This document shows positions 59,529 through 64,000 of a stretch of DNA of 64,000 bases, piece by piece (the first letter of the stretch is position 1; each line of letters begins with the position of its first letter). Both the position numbers and the translations under genes were made by a program. Location: positions 52,077 through 116,076 of the forward strand of contig DASZTV010000040.1 in NCBI GenBank assembly GCA_035548125.1, read 5' to 3'. Below the pieces are notes generated by a model. It was given only the letters and a program-made list of their open reading frames with translations. It ran no database searches and was not told where the DNA came from. Source of the stretch: DASZTV01 sp035548125 (GTDB lineage Bacteria; Actinomycetota; Actinomycetes; JAFAQI01).

Positions 59529-60485
59529 TTAGGGGACCGAGACGACCGTTCCGGCCCAGGTCAGGCCGGCGCCGAACGCCAACGTGAGTGCGAGGTCGCC
59601 CGCGGCGACGCGCCCTTCGCGGCGCAACCGGGCGAGCGCCAGCGGCACCGAGGCCGCCGACGTGTTCGCGGTGTCGACGATGTCGTCCGCCACCACCGCG
59701 TGGGGAGCGTTGAGCTGCTTCGCGATCGCGGTGACGATGCGCTGGTTCGCCTGATGAGGGACGATCGCCGCCAGCTGGTCGGGAGTGACCCCGGCCGCGG
59801 CGCACACCTGGCGCGCCGCGTCCCCGAGCGCGGTGGTGGCCCAGCGGAAGACCGCGGGGCCGTCGAGGGCGAGATGACCCTGCGGGGTCTGCCCGATCAG
59901 GCCGGCGGCCGAGCCGTCGCTGCCGCAGGCGAGTGGCCCGATGCCCGGCTGCTCGGACGGCCCCACGACCACTGCTCCGGCCCCGTCGCCGAACAGGATC
60001 GCCGAGGAGCGGTCGGTCCAGTCGACCAGGTCCGAGAGCCGCTCGGCGGCGGCGACGACAACGTAGTCCGCGGCGCCGGTGCGGATCGCGTTGGACGCGG
60101 CGCCCAGGCCGTAGCAGAACCCGGCGCACGCGGCGTTGACGTCGTAGGCGCCCGCTCCGCGCGAGCCGATCGCCTCCGCGACCTGCGCCGCTCCGCCGGG
60201 TACCTGCCCGGGCATGCTGCACGTCGCGAGGACGACCTGGCCGACCCGGCCCGGGTCGACACCGGCGTCGGCGAGCGCCTTGGTGGCGGCCGCCGCCGCC
60301 ATCGCGACGACGGTCTCGCCGTCACCCGCAAGGTGCCGGCGGGCGATCCCGGTGCGCTGCCGGATCCAGGTGTCGTCGGTGTCGAGCACGGCGGGTAGCT
60401 CGTCGTTGGTCATCACCCGCGCAGGCCGGTGCTCCCCCAGCCCGAGGATCCGGCTGTGGCGCGGGGCCGGCCCGGCCGAGATCAC
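59529..60485 (-). CDS. fabH: Beta-ketoacyl-ACP synthase III FabH
   Basis: This 318-residue thiolase-fold enzyme starts at GTG 60485, overlapping the fabD stop (GTGA); the longer upstream frame is a shadow. It has the catalytic Cys120 in AYDVNAACAGFCYGLGAASN, His in VPHQANQRIVTAIAKQLN and Asn in VDTANTSAASVPLALARL. It starts fatty-acid synthesis by joining acetyl- or branched acyl-CoA primer to malonyl-ACP. In actinobacteria it often prefers branched primers and sets the iso/anteiso pattern (family knowledge). Confidence 0.95.
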   Translation of the reverse strand: MISAGPAPRHSRILGLGEHRPARVMTNDELPAVLDTDDTWIRQRTGIARRHLAGDGETVVAMAAAAATKALADAGVDPGRVGQVVLATCSMPGQVPGGAAQVAEAIGSRGAGAYDVNAACAGFCYGLGAASNAIRTGAADYVVVAAAERLSDLVDWTDRSSAILFGDGAGAVVVGPSEQPGIGPLACGSDGSAAGLIGQTPQGHLALDGPAVFRWATTALGDAARQVCAAAGVTPDQLAAIVPHQANQRIVTAIAKQLNAPHAVVADDIVDTANTSAASVPLALARLRREGRVAAGDLALTLAFGAGLTWAGTVVSVP

Positions 60486-61609
60486 GGTGCCGTCACCCGG
60501 GCCAGCGGCTGACCGGCGGTGACCGGGTCGCCATCCTGGACCAGCAGCTCGAGCAGGTCGGCGTCGCCGTCGAGGCACACCGCAAGCTCCGCATCGCGGG
60601 TGGCGAGATGCAGCAGCGCATTCCCGGCATCGGTGAGCCGCACGGTTCCCTTCTCCGGCGCGACCAGCAACCGCCAATCCGGCGAGCCCGAGGTCGGTTG
60701 CGTGCTGTGCAGCGCGACCAGCTCACGGGCGGCGCCGAGGTCCTCGGGTCCGCGCAGCGCGAGCGTCTCGACTCCCGGCAGCGCGCGGCGTACCAGGGCG
60801 GTGAGAGTTCCGGCGGGCGGCAGCTCGATGACCGCCGTGACGCCGAGCGAGGCGAGGGTGCGCAGGCAGGCGTCCCACCGCACCGGAAGGCAGACCTGGT
60901 CGACCAGCCGGCCCAGGATCTCCAGCCCGCTGGTCAGCAGCTGCCCGTCGCGGTTGGAGACGACACCGCCGGCGGTGTCCGTGGTGTCGACCGTCCCGGC
61001 GGCGGCGTGCAGCGCGTCTCGCGCCGGCGCCATCAGGTCGGAGTGGAACGCGCCCGCCACGGCAAGCGGACGGATTCGAGCACCGGGCGGCGGGTTCGCC
61101 ACGAGACGGTCGAGCGCCTCCTGGCGGCCGGCCGCCACGATCTGACCGGCCCCGTTGAAGTTCGCCGCGACGCAGCCGGCCGCGGTGATCGCGGCCAGCA
61201 CGTCGCTCTCCTCGCCGCCGAGGACGGCGGCCATGCCGCTCGAGGCAGCAGCCGAGGCGGCGGCCATCGCGGCCCCGCGCACCGCGATCAGCCGCATCGC
61301 CGACTGCTCGTCGACGACGCCGGCCGCTGCGGCCGCCGTGAACTCGCCGACGCTGTGACCGGCGTACGCCGTCGCGGGGTCGGCGGACAGCTCGCCGAGG
61401 GTCGCCAGGCCGGCCCCGACGATCAGCGGCTGCGCGATCGCGGTGTCACTGATCTGCGCGTCGGTCATGATCGTGCCGGCGGTCACGAGGTCGACTCCTG
61501 CGGCCGCCTCGAGCGCGGCGAGCCGGTCGGCGAAGCCGTCCAACGTCAGCCAGTCGGTGAGGAAGCCCTCCCGTTGCGCCCCTTGGCCGGGCGCGAGGAT
61601 CGCGAGCAC
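60482..61609 (-). CDS. fabD: Malonyl-CoA:ACP transacylase FabD with C-terminal biotinyl-like domain
   Basis: This protein of 375 residues (GTG 61609, GAGGG 7 bases upstream; GTG 61648 would add 13 residues) begins at VLAILAPGQGAQ, the usual FabD start. The acyltransferase has Ser86 in AYAGHSVGEFTAAAA and His189 in AVAGAFHSDLMAPARDAL. The AT domain ends near residue 300. The last 65 residues add DWRLLVAPEKGTVR and LLVQDGDPVTAGQPLARV, which read as the two halves of a biotinyl/lipoyl-like hairpin domain, but the lysine hairpin (EAMKM in true carriers) is ATRDAELAV here, without Lys. It transfers malonyl from CoA to ACP. Other FabD are about 300-320 residues. Confidence 0.93.
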   Translation of the reverse strand: MLAILAPGQGAQREGFLTDWLTLDGFADRLAALEAAAGVDLVTAGTIMTDAQISDTAIAQPLIVGAGLATLGELSADPATAYAGHSVGEFTAAAAAGVVDEQSAMRLIAVRGAAMAAASAAASSGMAAVLGGEESDVLAAITAAGCVAANFNGAGQIVAAGRQEALDRLVANPPPGARIRPLAVAGAFHSDLMAPARDALHAAAGTVDTTDTAGGVVSNRDGQLLTSGLEILGRLVDQVCLPVRWDACLRTLASLGVTAVIELPPAGTLTALVRRALPGVETLALRGPEDLGAARELVALHSTQPTSGSPDWRLLVAPEKGTVRLTDAGNALLHLATRDAELAVCLDGDADLLELLVQDGDPVTAGQPLARVTAP

Positions 61610-61673
61610 TCCGTCACCCTCATCGTGACTGGCCAGTAGGTCAGCCACGCAGCCCGACAGAGTTCGAGGGCAA

Positions 61674-61696
61674 GATTTGGAGGATTCCTACAAATC
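61674..61696. promoter_or_regulatory. Dyad between pucR and fabD, candidate operator of the fab operon
   Basis: GATTTG (61674-61679) and CAAATC (61691-61696) form a dyad with an 11-base spacer, over the last bases of the pucR gene. A second, nested dyad, AGGATT ... AATCCT, is read on the other strand over the same stretch. This is the only sizeable non-coding stretch before fabD. A FasR-like regulator could bind here. Confidence 0.35.
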
Positions 61697-62857
61697 CTTA
61701 CCGCCGTCGATCCGCCCTAACGTCAGCGCAACCTGGACGACATACCGATCTCGCCCACCGGTGATGTCGTATCCGCACACCTCTTCGATCCGCCGCAGCC
61801 GGTAGCGGACCGTGTTGGGGTGAACGAACAGCGAGCGCGCGGTGGCCTCGATCGATCCGCCCGAGGCGACGTAGGCGTCCACCGTCGACAGCAAGGCCTC
61901 CTCGGCCGCCAGGCGATGGTGGATCGCCGTGACGAGCTGCCTGCCGGCGCGGGCGTCCCCGGCGAGGGCGCGTTCGGGCAGCAGGTCCTCGGCGGCCACC
62001 GGCCGGCCGGCGTCGGGGTATCCGGCGACCGCGCGGAGCCCGGCGAACACGTCCTGGACGGTGTGGGCGGCCCCGACCAGCCCGTGGACCACCGGCCCGG
62101 TGACGACGGGACCGGGCGCGAAGGCGGGAAGCAGCGCGCGGGTGACCTTCGACGTCCGTCCGGCGACTCCCGCGACCACCAGCAGCCGACCGGTCTGCAT
62201 CCCCGTGAGGATGTCGGCGCCGGCCTCCCGCCCGAGCCGTCTGGTCTGGGCGAGGGACCGTTCGGTGTCGCCGTCGGGTGCCGCACCGGCGAGCACGAAA
62301 ACGTGGCTCGGTTCGTGCCACCCGAGGGCGGAGGCTCGGGAGAGCAGCGCGTCGCTGACGTCGCCGCGGACGATGGCATCGACGACGAGCGCCTCGAGGC
62401 GCGCGTCCCACGCGCCGCGCTGCTCGGCGGCCCTGGCGTACACCTGGGCGGCGGCGAAGGCGATGTCGCGCGAGTAGCGGAGCACCGCCTCACGCGCCCA
62501 CACCTCCATGTCCGCCGAGGCGAACTCCTCGACCGCGGCCTCGGTGACGTCCACGGCGATCCGGACCAGCTCGACCACCTGCTCGAGCGTCACCACCCGG
62601 GTGAGCTCGCGTGGCGCCACGTCGAACACCGCGAGGCTGATCGTCGGCCCGGCCTGGGGCTTGCGCATCCAGTCCGCAAACCCGCGAATGCCGGCCTGGA
62701 CGAGCAGCCCGACCTGCGACCGCGGCAGCGGCGGCAGTGCCTCGAACCACGGCAGCGCCTCTGCCATGCGCTGCTGCGCCCGGGTCGCGAGGGTGCCCGA
62801 GAGCCGCTCCACCCGGCGCGCCGTGGTGGCGATGCGCGCGGCTGCCGGAGGGTCCAC
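61688..62857 (-). CDS. PucR family regulator, FasR-like
   Basis: This 389-residue protein starts at GTG. The C-terminal PucR HTH is clear: VASGGSIEATARSLFVHPNT, then VRYRLRRIEEVCGYDITG. The N-terminal part and a GGDEF-like middle (AQTRRLGREAGADILTGMQT, VVAGVAGRTSKVTRALLPAF) fit the PucR/CdaR type. It lies directly before fabD, as FasR does in Streptomyces, where it controls the same fab genes. It probably senses acyl-CoA or malonyl status (inference). It is divergent from a small gene at 62937. Confidence 0.9.
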   Translation of the reverse strand: MDPPAAARIATTARRVERLSGTLATRAQQRMAEALPWFEALPPLPRSQVGLLVQAGIRGFADWMRKPQAGPTISLAVFDVAPRELTRVVTLEQVVELVRIAVDVTEAAVEEFASADMEVWAREAVLRYSRDIAFAAAQVYARAAEQRGAWDARLEALVVDAIVRGDVSDALLSRASALGWHEPSHVFVLAGAAPDGDTERSLAQTRRLGREAGADILTGMQTGRLLVVAGVAGRTSKVTRALLPAFAPGPVVTGPVVHGLVGAAHTVQDVFAGLRAVAGYPDAGRPVAAEDLLPERALAGDARAGRQLVTAIHHRLAAEEALLSTVDAYVASGGSIEATARSLFVHPNTVRYRLRRIEEVCGYDITGGRDRYVVQVALTLGRIDGGKDL

Positions 62858-62936
62858 GCCGCCGAGGATGTCAGACGGGCGCGGCGCCGCCCGGATTTGT
62901 CGGGTTCCGCCACCCCGAGCCGGGTACTACTCGACC

Positions 62937-63167
62937 ATGTCGACTGCTGACCTGCCCGTGGAACCCAAGTCGGACGAGAACGACCCGCCGGCCGCGGACC
63001 GCCCCGTCTCCGAGGTCGAAGGAAACCCGCCGCCGAAGCCCGGTGAACCCCGCGACGCCGCGGGACGGGCGGCCAACGACCCGTCCGCTCCGCCCTCCGC
63101 CGGGGTCACCGGGGTGGTTCAGGCACCTCGCGGCAAACCCGACGGCGAGGTCGACACCAAGGCCTGA
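62937..63167 (+). CDS. Possible small acidic disordered protein
   Basis: This 76-codon frame starts at ATG 62937 and has a charged, proline-rich sequence without any hydrophobic core (DLPVEPKSDENDPPAADRPV). It would be disordered and acidic. No ribosome site precedes the ATG, so it would be leaderless. It is divergent from pucR by 79 bases and its end overlaps the convergent MFS remnant by 49 bases. Its composition is unlike the shadow ORFs, which are Arg/Ala-rich. It may still be noise. Confidence 0.4.
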   Translation: MSTADLPVEPKSDENDPPAADRPVSEVEGNPPPKPGEPRDAAGRAANDPSAPPSAGVTGVVQAPRGKPDGEVDTKA

Positions 63168-64000
63168 CCCACCGCGTCGGCCCTGCCGTCCTGCTCCGCG
63201 GTCAGCCGCGGCGTGAGGGTCATCGCGCCGGCCGAAGCCGCGACCCCGAACGCCACGACGACCAGGAGCCACACCCCCCACAACCCGTGGCCGATCAGCG
63301 GCGCCGCCGTCAGCGGCCCGATGACCGACGTGACGCCGAAGGTCATCGACGTCACCGTGTTGTAACGGCCGCGCAGCGCGTCGGTGGCGAGGCTGTTCGT
63401 GATCGCCGGCATCACCGGTGACATCAGCACCTCGCCGAAGGAGAAGACCACTCCGCAGGCGACGACACTTGCGACCGCGCCGGCCCCGCCGCCGCGCCCG
63501 ATCGCCGCGGTCGCCAGGACCAGCCAGGATCCGCCGATGATCGCCGCAGCGACGGCCATCACCCGGCTGCGACTGCGACCCTCGAGGTGCGGGAGCACGA
63601 GCAGCTGGATGACGACGATCGTCGCGCAGTTCGCAGCGAACGCCCAGCCCACGACCCGCGTGGAGACGTGGGCGACGTCGGCGGCGAACGCCGTGAAGCC
63701 GTACTCCAGCTGGCCGTAGGCACACGACACTCGAACGACGCGAGCCGGTGCACGTCGGCGATCGCGCCACCCACGAGACCCCCGAGGCCCACGCCGATGT
63801 TGAGAGCGACGAACGTCACCCCGAAGAACTGCTGGCGGATCTCCTCCGGCGCGGCGGATGCGAACATGGTGTCGAGTGCGCCGAGGAGGGGCGGCCCTCC
63901 CATGGCCGCCAGAGTCGCCGCCACGAACGCCTGCCAGACCGAGCCCACCAACGCGTAGCCCGCGAGCCCGCAGCCCTGCAGCAGGCTCAGCCCGACGAAG
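63119..64000 (-). pseudogene. MFS transporter remnant with internal deletion and frameshift
   Basis: Two frames on the - strand together read as one MFS permease. The 5' part from the window edge to about 63735 gives SVWQAFVAATLAAMGGPPLL, then NIGVGLGGLVGGAIADVHRL, the end of the first helical bundle. The 3' part (63730 to 63119) resumes in another frame with AYGQLEYGFTAFAADVAHVS and carries the second bundle (NCATIVVIQLLVLPHLEGRS and so on). Intact relatives have roughly 90 more residues between these blocks, so about 270 bases appear lost together with the frame. It cannot give a full transporter. The gene runs off the right edge. Confidence 0.75.

Noticed and set aside
56626..60398. Two long + strand frames (625 and 780 codons) over the FAS-II operon
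   Set aside because: Both are antisense to accD, fabF and fabH, which are certain, and show no domain.

Overview
The window is high-GC DNA, roughly 70% by eye, packed with genes that often start at GTG and overlap by 1-4 bases. It carries a complete mce/yrbE lipid-import operon, a type II fatty-acid synthesis operon headed by a PucR-type regulator, phenylacetyl-CoA epoxidase genes, and several secreted or lipoprotein genes. This combination points to a free-living actinobacterium. The discrete FAS-II operon argues against a mycobacterium, whose main de novo synthase is FAS-I. No tRNA, rRNA, CRISPR array, insertion sequence or phage gene was seen, and no gene-free stretch exceeds 300 bases.

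Layout. 1-7.5 kb: acyl-CoA catabolism, with two acyl-CoA dehydrogenases, an SCP-x-type thiolase, its DUF35 partner, a hydrolase, a class III CoA-transferase and a zinc alcohol dehydrogenase. 7.4-12.6 kb: a membrane protein, a RibD-type reductase, a secreted propeller-like protein and a secreted GH92 mannosidase. 12.6-16.5 kb: a sulfate ABC transporter whose ATPase gene runs antisense into a CPBP protease gene. 17.5-22 kb: a HisC-like aminotransferase and paaABCDE. 22-27 kb: small single genes, including a ClpX-type zinc-finger/HTH protein behind a tandem dyad operator.

27-40 kb: a lipid-handling block. The mce operon (SRPBCC gene, two YrbE permeases, MceA-F, one Mce-associated protein) runs leftward. 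It converges on a TetR gene and a 186-residue protein of unknown function, and an EphD-like hydrolase/SDR fusion with a metal-dependent hydrolase lies beyond. 40-49 kb: a SnoaL-fused ECF sigma factor, a secreted GH3 enzyme, an RsbW-like kinase with a SpoIIE-type phosphatase, and two unrecognised exported proteins. 49-55 kb: an OsmC/DUF4242 operon divergent from a TetR gene with three matching operators between them, a phosphodiester glycosidase, a solitary D12-class adenine methyltransferase and a secreted PQQ-type propeller.

55-62.9 kb: the FAS-II operon, pucR-fabD-fabH-acpP-fabF-accD-fabG-fabI. It supplies malonyl transfer, both condensing enzymes, the carrier, the carboxyltransferase and both reductases; only a dehydratase is missing. 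FabD carries an extra C-terminal biotinyl-like domain without a lysine. The right edge holds a broken MFS transporter gene.

The points most worth follow-up are the FabD fusion, the tandem dyads before the zinc-finger regulator, the triple TetR operator that covers a start codon, the cysA antisense run-on, and the large unrecognised exported protein at 46.8-49.3 kb.
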